64,000 nucleotides of DNA from Streptomyces sp. CB01249 (GCF_001905735.1 NZ_LISW01000004.1:558001-622000); one strand, 5' to 3'; shown: positions 33,652 through 42,773, counted from the first letter of the stretch. Notes: generated from the letters alone by a model not told the origin. Made by a program: numbers and translations.

Positions 33652-34335
33652 CTACCGGCCCGCCAGCGCGGTGACCAGGGCTGCCGCCTCGCCGATCCGG
33701 GCCTTCTCGGCCGGGCTCATCGTCGGGTTGAGGGTGCGCCGGGCGGCCGCGTCGGCGAGTTGGCGGGCGGGGATGCCGTCGTCGGCGGCCAGGCGCGGCA
33801 CCAGCACGGTCACCAGCTCCCGGGCCCCGTCCGCCGCCGGGTGGCCGGGGTCCACCGCCACCTGCGCCAGGATCAGCGCCGACATGGCCCGGTCCAGGGC
33901 GGGCGGGCCCTCCTCGGTGTTGCTCCAGTCGATGACCACGGGTCCGTCCGCCGTCATCATCACGTTGTCCGGGTGCAGGTCCAGGTGGAGCACCCGGTCC
34001 TCGGGGTCGGGCGAGAGCCGGGCCGGGACGGTGTGCAGCTCGGCGAGGAGCCCGGTCAGCAGCTCCGCGCCCTCCTCGGCGCCGACCGCCCCGGACAGCA
34101 GGGACTCCAGCATCGTCGGCCCGTGCAGGCGCTGGAGGACCAGATCGCCGGGCCCGGCCGACGGGGGCTGCGGGCCCAGCCGGGGCACCGGGTAGCCGGA
34201 GGCGGACAGGTAGGACATGACGGGCAGTTCCCGGGAGGCGTCCATCCCGTCGCGGTAACGCCGCAGCACCCACGCCTCGTCCAGCTCGTACACGTCCGCG
34301 TTGCGTCCACTGCCCAGCAGTCGGCCTATTCGCAT
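33652..34335 (-). CDS. aminoglycoside phosphotransferase (APH) family kinase
   Basis: 227 residues from ATG 34335. An N-lobe GSGRNADVYEL and VLRRYRDGMDASRE precede the catalytic loop LHLDLHPDNVMM and metal-binding VVIDWSNTEEG. Smaller than typical APH enzymes (about 260-300). Most Streptomyces members of this kind phosphorylate small metabolites rather than antibiotics, and no resistance can be claimed. Convergent with the ABC permease and divergent from the protease. Confidence 0.83.
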   Translation of the reverse strand: MRIGRLLGSGRNADVYELDEAWVLRRYRDGMDASRELPVMSYLSASGYPVPRLGPQPPSAGPGDLVLQRLHGPTMLESLLSGAVGAEEGAELLTGLLAELHTVPARLSPDPEDRVLHLDLHPDNVMMTADGPVVIDWSNTEEGPPALDRAMSALILAQVAVDPGHPAADGARELVTVLVPRLAADDGIPARQLADAAARRTLNPTMSPAEKARIGEAAALVTALAGR

Positions 34336-34527
34336 GAGGGGAACCTACTCGGGCGCCGTATACAAAGGGAGTTCGGGCCCGGACCGGGCGCCCCATAACG
34401 CGACGCGATGGGGCGGACGGGATCTCCTGGAGCTGACGTGTACGCGGCTACCTTGGCGGCGAATTCCCCCGCACCGCTTCCCCCGAAGCGATCCTCCCCC
34501 AAGCGATCCCCGAACAAGGAGAGTTCC

Positions 34528-35898
34528 GTGGAGAGATCCATGCTCCGCAGACGGGCCCTGGCCGCGTGTACCGCCACCGTGGCCGTCGGCGCGCTCGCAC
34601 TCGCCGGTCTGACCGGCACCGCGTCCGCCGACCCCGCCTCCACCGCCCCCACCCCCGCGGCGGATTCCGCCCACCTCTCGCCCGGCCTGCTCAAGGCCAT
34701 GCAGCGGGACCTCGGACTCACCGCCGCCGAGGCCCGCGTCCGCATCGCGGGCGAGTCACGTGCCGCCGCCCTCACCGCCGGGCTGCGGTACTCGCTCGGC
34801 GAACGGTTCGCCGGTGCCCGGGTCAGCGGTGACGACGCGGACCTGACAGTCGCTACCACCGACGCCTCGGACGCCGCCCGCATCACGATGGCGGGCGCCC
34901 GCGCCCAGGTCGTCGACCACAGCCTCGCCGAACTCGACGCCGCCAAGGCCGCGCTGGACGCGGTCGCGCTGCGCACCGCGCCGAAGGGCATACCCGCCTG
35001 GTACGTCGACGTACGGACCAACCGCGTCGTCGTCCAGGCCGGGAAGGCCTCCGCTGCCGACGCGTTCCTCGCGAAGGCCGGGGTCTCCGGCGACCTGGTG
35101 ACGGTCGCCCCGTCCACCGAGCAGCCCCGCACCTTCACGGACCTGCGCGGCGGCGACGCGTACTACATGAACGGCTCGGGCCGCTGCTCCATCGGCTTCC
35201 CCGTCAAGCGCGGCACCCAGGGCGGCTTCGTCAGCGCCGGGCACTGCGGCACCCCGGGCGTCTCCACCAGCGGCTACAACCAGCAGGCCCAGGGCTCCTT
35301 CCAGGGCTCCACCTTCCCCGGCCGCGACTACTCCTGGGTCGCCACCAACACCAACTGGACCCCGCGCCCGCTGGTCAACGGCTACGGCAACGGCGACGTG
35401 ACGGTCACCGGCTCCACCGAGGCGATCGAGGGCTCCTCGGTCTGCCGCTCCGGCTCCACCACCGGCTGGCACTGCGGCACGGTCCAGCAGCGCAACAGCA
35501 GCGTCACCTACCAGGAGGGCACCGTCTCCGGGGTGACCCGGACCAACGTCTGTGCCGAACCCGGCGACTCCGGCGGCTCGTTCATCTCCGGCAGCCAGGC
35601 CCAGGGCGTCACCTCCGGCGGCACCGGCAACTGCTCGCAGGGCGGGGTGACGTACTTTCAGCCGCTGAACCCGGCGCTCCAGGTGTACGGGCTGACCCTG
35701 GTCACCAACGGCTCCACCACCCCGCCGGACCCGACCGACCCGCCGACCAACCCCGGCGGCAGCTGGGCGGCCGGCACCACCTACGCGGCCGGTGACGTCG
35801 TGACGTACGGCTCGGCGAGCTACCGCTGCCTCCAGGGCCACCAGGCCCAGCCCGGCTGGACCCCGCCGAACGTCCCCGCGCTCTGGCAGGCCGTGTAA
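34528..35898 (+). CDS. secreted S1 serine protease (streptogrisin type) with C-terminal CBM5/12
   Basis: 456 residues from GTG 34528 with AAGGAGAG upstream. Sec signal peptide (cleavage near TASADPAS), a pro-domain (about 35-200, streptogrisin C-like), then the alpha-lytic-type catalytic domain with FVSAGHCG (His near 238), GRDYSWV (Asp near 266) and EPGDSGGSF (Ser near 348), plus Cys pairs. A Pro/Thr linker (PPDPTDPPTNPGG) leads to a chitin-binding module (about 412-456, SWAAGTTYAAGDVVTYGSAS). It should be active outside the cell on chitin- or wall-bound protein. Domain order is that of streptogrisin C. Confidence 0.93.
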   Translation: MERSMLRRRALAACTATVAVGALALAGLTGTASADPASTAPTPAADSAHLSPGLLKAMQRDLGLTAAEARVRIAGESRAAALTAGLRYSLGERFAGARVSGDDADLTVATTDASDAARITMAGARAQVVDHSLAELDAAKAALDAVALRTAPKGIPAWYVDVRTNRVVVQAGKASAADAFLAKAGVSGDLVTVAPSTEQPRTFTDLRGGDAYYMNGSGRCSIGFPVKRGTQGGFVSAGHCGTPGVSTSGYNQQAQGSFQGSTFPGRDYSWVATNTNWTPRPLVNGYGNGDVTVTGSTEAIEGSSVCRSGSTTGWHCGTVQQRNSSVTYQEGTVSGVTRTNVCAEPGDSGGSFISGSQAQGVTSGGTGNCSQGGVTYFQPLNPALQVYGLTLVTNGSTTPPDPTDPPTNPGGSWAAGTTYAAGDVVTYGSASYRCLQGHQAQPGWTPPNVPALWQAV

Positions 35899-35938
35899 CA
35901 CCGCCCCGCACCACCACCCCCTCAGGCGATCGAGGAAC

Positions 35939-35968
35939 GGCCCGGGGCGACCGACACCGCCCCGGGCC
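35939..35968 (+). terminator. hairpin terminator after the protease gene
   Basis: GGCCCGGGGCG and CGCCCCGGGCC are 11-base perfect arms with an 8-base loop, 40 bases after the protease stop and before the dioxygenase start. Confidence 0.75.
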
Positions 35969-36019
35969 CCGCACCGCGCACGTGCCCCTTCCCCCACCAT
36001 CCCGAGGAGTCCGTCAGCC

Positions 36020-36886
36020 ATGCCCCCCGCATCCCCCGAGAGCAACGAGCCCGCCGCCCAGGCAGCAGGCGGTCCGGCGATCAGCCGCAAGTCCCTCCTC
36101 AAGGCGGCGCTCGTGGCCACCGCCGTCCCGCTGTTCGCGGGCGGCGGGGTGGCGCTGGCGCGCGACGCCGGGAACACCGGCCGGCCGCTCGCCCCGACCC
36201 CGGACTGCGACGACGGCGACGAGCCGACGCACGACCAGATCGAGGGCCCGTACTTCAAGCCCAACTCCCCGCTCCGCACCAGCCTGGTGACCTCGTCCAC
36301 GCCCGGAGTCCCGCTCACCGTCAGCGGTTACGTCTTCGGGCGCGAGTGCCGCCCCATCCCCGGGGTGCTGCTCGACTTCTGGCAGGCCGACACCAACGGT
36401 GCGTACGACATGAGCGGATTCAACTTCCGTGGCCACCAGTTCACGGATCAGAACGGGGCGTTCACGCTCACCACGATCGTGCCCGGCCTCTACCCCGGCC
36501 GCACCCGGCACATCCATGTGAAGGCCCAGGCCCCCGGCTCGGGCATCCTCACCACCCAGCTCTACTTTCCGGGCGAGCCGCGCAACAGCACCGACATGCT
36601 GTACGACGCGGCGCTGCTGATGAACGTCCGGGCGGTCGGCTCCGGCAAGGAGGGCACCTTCGACTTCGTCCTCGACGTCGCCCAGGACCCCACGGACCCG
36701 ACCGATCCGCCCACCGACCCGACCGACCCGCCGACCACCCCGGGCGGCACCTGGGCGGCCGGGACGGCCTACACCGCGGGAGACCGCGTCACATACGGCG
36801 GGGCCGCCTACCGCTGTCTGCAGGCTCACACCGCCCTGACCGGCTGGGAGCCGCCGAATGTCCCCGCGTTGTGGGAACGCGGGTAG
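36020..36886 (+). CDS. secreted intradiol dioxygenase with C-terminal CBM5/12
   Basis: 288 residues from ATG 36020. A Tat-like leader has SRKSLLKAA, a Lys variant of the twin arginine. The dioxygenase core (about 70-225) has EGPYFKP, the Tyr ligand in TNGAYD, and GLYPGRTRHIHVK with the Tyr and two His iron ligands. A PTDPTDPP linker leads to a CBM (about 240-288) almost the same as in the protease upstream. A secreted dioxygenase-CBM fusion of this type was described from cellulolytic Streptomyces sp. SirexAA-E, where it acts on catechols from lignin. This gene looks like its orthologue. Confidence 0.92.
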   Translation: MPPASPESNEPAAQAAGGPAISRKSLLKAALVATAVPLFAGGGVALARDAGNTGRPLAPTPDCDDGDEPTHDQIEGPYFKPNSPLRTSLVTSSTPGVPLTVSGYVFGRECRPIPGVLLDFWQADTNGAYDMSGFNFRGHQFTDQNGAFTLTTIVPGLYPGRTRHIHVKAQAPGSGILTTQLYFPGEPRNSTDMLYDAALLMNVRAVGSGKEGTFDFVLDVAQDPTDPTDPPTDPTDPPTTPGGTWAAGTAYTAGDRVTYGGAAYRCLQAHTALTGWEPPNVPALWERG

Positions 36887-36926
36887 ACACGCAGACCGGC
36901 GGGGGCGGCCGTAACCGCCGCGCCCA

Positions 36927-36955
36927 CGCGCCCCGGGCTCTCTCCCCGGGGCGCG
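36927..36955. terminator. hairpin terminator
   Basis: CGCGCCCCGGG and CCCGGGGCGCG form an 11-base perfect stem around CTCTCTC, between the convergent dioxygenase and polymerase genes. Confidence 0.75.
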
Positions 36956-36963
36956 TACGGCGC

Positions 36964-36999
36964 ACGGCCCGGGCCGGAGGGGGTTCGGTCCCGGGCCGT
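36964..36999. terminator. second hairpin terminator
   Basis: ACGGCCCGGG and CCCGGGCCGT form a 10-base perfect stem followed by TTTCA, ten bases before the polymerase stop codon. With the preceding hairpin it gives a tandem bidirectional terminator. Confidence 0.7.
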
Positions 37000-37008
37000 T
37001 TCACCCGT

Positions 37009-38694
37009 TCATTTCGCGTCCGAGTAGCGCTCCACCACCGCCGTCGTGAACGGGAAGCGCACCGGTGTCTCCCCGAAGGCCGTACGGCCGGCCACCCCGG
37101 CCGCCTCCCGGAGCGCCGCCACGACCGCCTCCGTCTCCGCGAGCGGGCAGTGCACGATCACCTCGTCGTGCTGGAAGAAGACCAGCTCCGCCCGGAGCCC
37201 GGCGACGGCGACCGCCCGGCGCAGCGCCGCCAGGAGCAGCAGCGCCCACTCCGCCGCACTGCCCTGGACCACGAAGTTCCGCGTGAACCGGCCGCGCGCC
37301 CGCGCGTCGGACGAGGCGTAACCGGGTGTGAAGTCCGCGCGCCCCCCGTCCTCCTCCTGCGGGATCCCCGCCTCCTCGTCCTCCCCGTGCCCGGCCGCCG
37401 GCGGACTGGTCCGGCCCAGCCAGGTGCGTACGAGACGACCCTCCTCGCCCGCCTTCGCGGCGTCGTCCACATAGGCGACCGCGCGCGGGAACCTGCGGCG
37501 CAGGGCCGCCAGATTCTTCAGGCCGTCCCCGGAGGTCTGCCCGTAGACGGCACCGAGCAGCGCGAGCTTGGCGTGGTCGCGGTCGCCGTGGAAGGCGCGG
37601 TCGGACAGCGCGGTGTAGAGGTCGCCCTCATGACCCGCGACCTCCATCAGGCCCGGGTCCCGGGAGATCGCGGCCAGCACCCTCGGCTCCATCTGGGCGG
37701 CGTCCGCGACGACCAGGCGCCACCCCTCGTCCGCGACGACGGCCCGCCGGATCACCTTGGGGATCTGGAGCGCCCCGCCGCCGTTGGTCGTCCAGCGCCC
37801 GGAGACCGTGCCGCCCGGCTGGTACCCGGGGCGGAAGCGGCCGTCGCGCACCCAGTCCTGGAGCCAGCTCCAGCCGTGCGCGGTCCAGATCCGGTACAGC
37901 TTCTTGTACTGGACGAGCGGCGCGACCGCCGGGTGGTCCAGGGTCTCCAGCTCCCAGCGGCGCGTCGAGCGGACCTTGATCCCGGCCTGCGCGAACGCCC
38001 GCACCACATCGGCCGGGAGATCCGGGCGCACCCGGCGGCCGAAGGCGGCGGACACCTCATCGGCCAGCTCGGCGAGGCGGCGGGGCTCGCCGCCGCCCGC
38101 GTACCGCTCGCCGAGCAGTTCACGCAGCACCTCGCGGTGGACGTCGGCCCGCCAGGGCAGGCCCGCCCGGTTCATCTCGGCGGCGACCAGCATCCCCGCC
38201 GACTCGGCGGCCGTCAGCAGCCGCATCCGGTCCGGCCGGTCCGTCGCGTCGTGCCGCGCGAGCTGTGCCGCGTACACCTCGGTCAGCGCGTCGAACGGCA
38301 GCTCCGGGCCCGCGGGCGGGTCGAACAGGGAGGACTGGGAGCCGGGCTCCGCCGAGCGGGGCGGTGGATCGGGCGGCACCGGACCGCCGCGCAGCCGGGC
38401 GAGCGCGGCGGCGGCCGAGCGGGGCTCGCCGAGGCGGCCCTCGTGCCCGAGGAGCAGGGACTCGGCCGCCTCCACGTCGTAGGCCCGCTCGACCCGCACC
38501 CCGGCGGCCAGCAGCCGGGGGTAGACCTCGGCCGTCGAGCGCCACACCCAGCGGGTGACGTCCGGCCGGGAGCGGACCGCCTCCGCGAGGTCCGGCTCGG
38601 CCAGGACCGGGCCCGCCGGACGGCCGACGCGGTCCAGCGGGGCGAGGCGCGCGCCCCCGCCCTCCGTGACGGCCAGCGCCCAGCGTTCGGTCAT
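37009..38694 (-). CDS. family-A DNA polymerase (actinobacterial exonuclease/polymerase type)
   Basis: 561 residues from ATG 38694. The polymerase domain (about 260-560) is clear: motif A VVADAAQMEPRVLAA keeps the metal Asp and the Glu/Arg of DxxQxExR; the O-helix RDHAKLALLGAVYGQTSG keeps Arg, Lys and Tyr; motif C FFQHDEVIVH keeps His-Asp-Glu. The N-terminal 250 residues look like a degraded exonuclease-like region without clear DEDD acids. It lacks the 5' nuclease of PolI, so it is an accessory polymerase rather than the main PolA. A C-terminal insertion rich in Glu/Gly (about 425-450) is unusual. Confidence 0.88.
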   Translation of the reverse strand: MTERWALAVTEGGGARLAPLDRVGRPAGPVLAEPDLAEAVRSRPDVTRWVWRSTAEVYPRLLAAGVRVERAYDVEAAESLLLGHEGRLGEPRSAAAALARLRGGPVPPDPPPRSAEPGSQSSLFDPPAGPELPFDALTEVYAAQLARHDATDRPDRMRLLTAAESAGMLVAAEMNRAGLPWRADVHREVLRELLGERYAGGGEPRRLAELADEVSAAFGRRVRPDLPADVVRAFAQAGIKVRSTRRWELETLDHPAVAPLVQYKKLYRIWTAHGWSWLQDWVRDGRFRPGYQPGGTVSGRWTTNGGGALQIPKVIRRAVVADEGWRLVVADAAQMEPRVLAAISRDPGLMEVAGHEGDLYTALSDRAFHGDRDHAKLALLGAVYGQTSGDGLKNLAALRRRFPRAVAYVDDAAKAGEEGRLVRTWLGRTSPPAAGHGEDEEAGIPQEEDGGRADFTPGYASSDARARGRFTRNFVVQGSAAEWALLLLAALRRAVAVAGLRAELVFFQHDEVIVHCPLAETEAVVAALREAAGVAGRTAFGETPVRFPFTTAVVERYSDAK

Positions 38695-38758
38695 ACGGCC
38701 GAGTCTGGCACCCGGCACTGACAACGCCCCGGAGCCCGTGTTTCGTGCGCGCGTTCGA

Positions 38759-38790
38759 TATCCACAGCCTGTGGAGACCGCTGTGGACAG
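38759..38790. promoter_or_regulatory. paired DnaA-box-like sites in the polymerase/DUF2786 gap
   Basis: TCCACAG-C-CTGTGGA (38761-38775) is a perfect palindrome; a third half-site, CTGTGGACAG, follows at 38781-38790. TATCCACA (38759-38766) and, on the other strand, CTGTCCACA are one mismatch from the Streptomyces DnaA box TTGTCCACA/TTATCCACA. They lie in the 116-base divergent gap. Confidence 0.45.
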
Positions 38791-38810
38791 GGCCTGCTTA
38801 CGCTGACCTC

Positions 38811-39995
38811 ATGGAATCGGTGATCGACCAGGCGTTCGCGGCCGCCCTCTACACGGAGGGCGACGCCGGTCTCGACACCGGCGCCTCGTTGCTCGCCGCC
38901 GCCCCGCAGGCCGACGCGGAGCTGGTGCGCCGGGGCGAGGAGTTCGTCCGCCGGGCCTGGCAGCGCGGCTGGCTCCCCGCCGACGTCGTCCGCCTCGTCC
39001 GCCGCGACCTGGACGAGCACGCGGCGGGCCTGGCCGCCGGGCTCATCGCCTCCGAGGTCCGCCGCTACGACGAGCTGCCGCCGCGCTGGCGGTCCCAGCT
39101 GGACGAGCTGCCCGCCGCACCGCCCGCGAACCGGCCCGACCGCTTCTCGTACGCCTCCGCGTTCCTCGCCCTCTGCCGACTGCTGCTCGCCCTCCCGGCC
39201 ATCGAGCCCGTCGGGCCCCCGCCGGGCGCGGCGCGCGAGGCCCTGACCCGGCCGCCCGCCGCCGGGGAGCCCCGCATGCTCACCCGCATCCGCGCCCTGC
39301 TCGCGAAGGCGGAGGCGACCGGCTATCCGGAGGAGGCCGAGGCGCTGACCACCAAGGCGCAGGAGCTGATGGCCCGGCACAGCATCGACGAGGCCCTGCT
39401 CGCCGCCCGTACGCACGGCGACCGCGCCCCGGGCGCCTGCCGGATCGGCGTGGACGCCCCCTACGAGACGGCCAAGGCGATCCTGCTCGACGCGGTGGCC
39501 TCGGCGAACCGCTGCCAGGCCGTCTGGAACAGCGACCTCGGCTTCGCCACGGTCATCGGCTTCGAGGCGGACCTGGAGGCCGTCGAACTGCTCCACACCT
39601 CACTGCTCGTCCAGGGCACGGCCGCGATGACCCGCGCGGAGGCGGGCCAGCGGGCCGGCGGACGCAAACGGACCAAGACGTTCCGGCAGTCCTTCCTGAT
39701 GGCCTACGCCCAGCGCCTGGGCAGCCGCCTCGCCGACGGCACCGCCCGCGCCACGGCCGAGGCGGAGAGCGACGCGGACGGCGGCGCGCCTGGAGGCACC
39801 GCGCCTGGAGGCGCCGCGCTGCTCCCCGTCCTCGCCGCCCGCGACCTGGCCGTCACCGAGGCCGCCGAGCAGATGTTCCCCCGCACCACGACCACCCGGG
39901 TCAGGGGCGCGACGGACCTGGACGGCTGGACGCACGGCACCCGGGCGGCGGACCGGGCCCGGATGGGCGGGGAGGCGCGGGGCATCGGGCGCTGA
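38811..39995 (+). CDS. DUF2786 domain protein
   Basis: 394 residues from ATG 38811; TACGCT ends six bases before it, suggesting a leaderless mRNA. DUF2786 is seen at MLTRIRALLAKAEATGYPEE and AEALTTKAQELMARHSIDEA (about 155-190). An acidic/helical N-terminal region (1-150) and a C-terminal DUF7168-like region with VASANRCQAVWNSDLGF follow. A DNA-level repeat gives GGAPGGTAPGGA near residue 325. Function is unknown; the family occurs in phages and actinobacteria. Confidence 0.8.
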   Translation: MESVIDQAFAAALYTEGDAGLDTGASLLAAAPQADAELVRRGEEFVRRAWQRGWLPADVVRLVRRDLDEHAAGLAAGLIASEVRRYDELPPRWRSQLDELPAAPPANRPDRFSYASAFLALCRLLLALPAIEPVGPPPGAAREALTRPPAAGEPRMLTRIRALLAKAEATGYPEEAEALTTKAQELMARHSIDEALLAARTHGDRAPGACRIGVDAPYETAKAILLDAVASANRCQAVWNSDLGFATVIGFEADLEAVELLHTSLLVQGTAAMTRAEAGQRAGGRKRTKTFRQSFLMAYAQRLGSRLADGTARATAEAESDADGGAPGGTAPGGAALLPVLAARDLAVTEAAEQMFPRTTTTRVRGATDLDGWTHGTRAADRARMGGEARGIGR

Positions 39996-40090
39996 GCCCC
40001 GCCTTCAACTGGGCGCCCACCTTCAACTGAGCGTCCCGCCCTCAACCCCCACAACTCGGGCAAAACGGCGATTCCGGTTAGGCTCGGCAC

Positions 40091-42229
40091 ATGAGCTGGC
40101 TCCGGGCGCTGAAGGAGACCGCCCGCACCGGCCTGAAGATCGAGCGGCGGCGCCTCGAACCCCTGGTCGCGGTGCGCGGCGCGGCCGGGCTCGCCCTGGT
40201 CATCGGGGTGAGCCTGGCGCTGTTCGGTCCCGTGGTCGCCGCCAGCTCCGCGTTCGGCGCGTTCCAGGCCGCCATCGCCACCTTCCAGCGCAGCTGGCGC
40301 CCCCGCCCTTTCCTCGCCCTGGTCTCCGGCATCAGTCTCGGCCTGTCCACCTTCGTGGGCTATGTGACCGGCACCCATCTCCTGCTCTTCGTGGCCCTCC
40401 TGGTCGTCTGGACCTTCCTCGCCGGGCTCGCCTGGGCGGCGGGCCCGACCGGCGGGATCATCGCCGCGTCCAACGTCGCGATCATGCTGGTCACCATCAC
40501 CCTGCCGACCTCCGTCGCCGAGGCGGCCCTGCACGGAGCGATGATCATGTTCGGCGGGGTCGTCCAGGCGGCGCTGATCGTGCTCTTCCCGATCCGCAGA
40601 TGGGGCGCCCAGCGCGACGCGCTCGCCGACGCGCTGGCCGCCGAGGCCGACTACGCCCGGCGGCTGCGCCACGACCCGGTCGCCCACTTCGACCCGGAGC
40701 CGCTGATGGTCGCGCGCCGGGCCGCCGCCGTCACCGCCCGCGAGGCCCGCCGCCGCCCCGCCGAACTGCACGGCTCACGCGGGGTCGCCGAACGCATCAG
40801 GCCGGTCCTGGCCTCGCTCGCCGACCCGGCCATGGGCGTGCCCGCCGAGGGCCCCGAGCGCGACCGCGTCCGCGAGCTGCTGGCCGCCGCCGGATCGCTG
40901 CTCGACGCGGCCGCCCGGGCGATCCGCAAGGGCGACCCGGTCAAGCTGCCCGCCCCGGCCGTCGCCGCGCTGAAGACCCCCGACACCGGGGCCCTGCTCA
41001 CCGGCCCGCCGCTGCGCGCCGCCGACCGGCTCGCCGCCCTGCTCTCCGACGTCATCGAGGCCGCCGAGGGCGACGGCACCAAGGAGGAGCGGGCCGGGGC
41101 CGAGGAGGCCGCCGACGCCATCAAGGAGAGCCGGCTCCCCGCCGAGCACCACCCGCGCCCCGGACTGCTGCGCCTCGCACCGGTCGTCATCGGGGCGATG
41201 CGTCGCGAGGCGCACCACGGCTCCCCGATCCTGCGGCACGCGATCAGGCTCGCCGCCGTCGCCGCGGTCGGCTACCTCCTGGGCCGCCTGCTGCCGCTCG
41301 GGCACGGCTACTGGGCGCCCCTGGCGGCGGTGATGGTGATGCGGCCGGAGTTCTCGCAGACGTACTCCCGCGCGGTCGCCCGGTTCGGCGGCACCCTCGT
41401 CGGCGTCTTCCTCGCCTCCGCGATCGTCCAGGCCGCGCACCCGGGCACCGGACCGCTCGCCGCCCTCGCCGTGGTCTGCGCCCTGCTGATGTACCTGCTG
41501 ATGCGGACCGGCTACGCGGTCGCCCAGGCGTGCGTCGGCGCCTATGTCGTCTTCCTGCTCGGCATGGCCGGGGACGACCTGGGCCAGACGGTGTTCGAGC
41601 GGGTGCTCCTCACCCTGGCCGGCGGGCTCCTGGCGATGATCTCGTACGCCGTCTACCCGGCCTGGGAGACCCCGCGCCTGCGGACCCGGCTCGGCGACTG
41701 GCTGAAGGCGGACGGCCGGTACGCGGCGGCGGTCGTGGACCAGTACGCGGACCCGGCCGAACGCGGCCGGGGCGATGTGCGGCACGCCCTGCTCGCCACC
41801 CGCGAGGCCCGGGTCGCCTGGCAGGAGGCGGTGGCGACGGCCCGGCACGAACCGGTGCGCCACCGGGGCCTCTCGCACGCCGCCGCCGACGCCACCCAGC
41901 ACTCCCTGGCCCAACTCGGCCGGGTCGCGATGCTCCTGGAGGCCCACATCCCGCGCCGCGGGGCCACGCCCGTGCCGGGGGCCGCCGCGCTGGCCGACGC
42001 GCTGCGCCGGGCCACGGACCGGGGTGCCAAGGCGGTGCGGGAGCGGCGGGTGCCGGACTGGACGCCGGTGCGGGAGGCGCTGGACCGCTGGGACGCGGAG
42101 TGGCGGGCGCGCGAGGAGGAGGCGGCGGAGGGCGGTGCGCCGCCCCCCGCCGGGGCCGGACTCGTACGCAACAACGTGGCCCTGCTCCTCGACGCGCTGG
42201 AGGACTTCTCGCGGGGCCTGACCTCCTAG
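40091..42229 (+). CDS. FUSC-family membrane protein
   Basis: 712 residues from ATG 40091, with TAGGCT ending six bases upstream (leaderless-like). Two blocks of five to six helices (about 28-165 and 388-525) flank a hydrophilic middle and a long C-terminal cytoplasmic domain. YWAPLAAVMVMRPEFSQTYS is the typical FUSC (fusaric-acid-resistance/aromatic-acid exporter) motif. These proteins probably export aromatic acids or amphipathic stress compounds. No membrane-fusion partner is adjacent, as expected for a Gram-positive. Confidence 0.88.
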   Translation: MSWLRALKETARTGLKIERRRLEPLVAVRGAAGLALVIGVSLALFGPVVAASSAFGAFQAAIATFQRSWRPRPFLALVSGISLGLSTFVGYVTGTHLLLFVALLVVWTFLAGLAWAAGPTGGIIAASNVAIMLVTITLPTSVAEAALHGAMIMFGGVVQAALIVLFPIRRWGAQRDALADALAAEADYARRLRHDPVAHFDPEPLMVARRAAAVTAREARRRPAELHGSRGVAERIRPVLASLADPAMGVPAEGPERDRVRELLAAAGSLLDAAARAIRKGDPVKLPAPAVAALKTPDTGALLTGPPLRAADRLAALLSDVIEAAEGDGTKEERAGAEEAADAIKESRLPAEHHPRPGLLRLAPVVIGAMRREAHHGSPILRHAIRLAAVAAVGYLLGRLLPLGHGYWAPLAAVMVMRPEFSQTYSRAVARFGGTLVGVFLASAIVQAAHPGTGPLAALAVVCALLMYLLMRTGYAVAQACVGAYVVFLLGMAGDDLGQTVFERVLLTLAGGLLAMISYAVYPAWETPRLRTRLGDWLKADGRYAAAVVDQYADPAERGRGDVRHALLATREARVAWQEAVATARHEPVRHRGLSHAAADATQHSLAQLGRVAMLLEAHIPRRGATPVPGAAALADALRRATDRGAKAVRERRVPDWTPVREALDRWDAEWRAREEEAAEGGAPPPAGAGLVRNNVALLLDALEDFSRGLTS

Positions 42230-42263
42230 GGCGTGCCCGGAAAGCCCCCTCGGCGTCACGGCG

Positions 42264-42773
42264 TCACGGCGTCGGCAGATCCGACATGCCGGGGATGTCG
42301 GGGATGCCCTCCAGTGCGTCCGAGTCGGTCTTCTTCAGCGTGTCCTTCGTTCCGCTGCCCCACGCGACCACGACGGTCTTGCCGTCGTTGGACTCGACCT
42401 CGCCCGTGATCCGGGTGGTGTCGCCGTCGGCGCACTTCAGCTCCAGCGCCGGCTTGCCCTCGCCCGAGACGGTGCCCGTGCAGACATGGGCGTCGGCGAG
42501 GACGACGGCCTGCCCGGCGGCCACGGACAGCACCACCGGCTGGCCGTCGTCGGTCTTGCCCGACCAGGCGCCCTCCAGCGCCTTCGCGTCACCGGCGGAG
42601 CCGCCCCCGGTGCCGCTGTCCGCGTCGCCGCCGCCGCCCGCCGTGGGGCTCGCGCTGGACCCGGAATCCTTGCCCGAGTCGTCCTTGTCGCCGTCGCTTC
42701 CGCAACTGGTGAGCACGAGCGCGGTCAGCAGACCGGTCGCGAGGACTGCGCCGGTACGTGCGATTTTGTACAT
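42264..42773 (-). CDS. lipoprotein of unknown function
   Basis: 169 residues from ATG 42773. Signal VLATGLLTALVLTSC with the lipidated Cys near residue 24, then a long Asp/Ser/Gly-rich linker (about 25-65) and a small beta-rich domain (LEGAWSGKTDDGQPVVLSVA) with one disulphide-like Cys pair (HVCTG, LKCAD). Convergent with the FUSC gene. I do not recognise a named family. Confidence 0.8.
   Translation of the reverse strand: MYKIARTGAVLATGLLTALVLTSCGSDGDKDDSGKDSGSSASPTAGGGGDADSGTGGGSAGDAKALEGAWSGKTDDGQPVVLSVAAGQAVVLADAHVCTGTVSGEGKPALELKCADGDTTRITGEVESNDGKTVVVAWGSGTKDTLKKTDSDALEGIPDIPGMSDLPTP

Noticed and set aside
33652..34335. Antibiotic-resistance call for the APH-family gene
   Set aside because: The fold alone does not show aminoglycoside use; it is short and far from any antibiotic cluster.
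40005..40050. Degenerate CTTCAACTG tandem words before the FUSC gene
   Set aside because: Two to three imperfect copies only, with no clear regulator or structure.
42228..42245. CTAGGGCGTGCCCGG, similar to MITE ends
   Set aside because: No matching inverted end was found nearby; it is probably a solo remnant or chance.
42252..42275. GGCGTCAC tandem copies
   Set aside because: Very short and partly within the end of the lipoprotein gene; typical of high-GC slippage.
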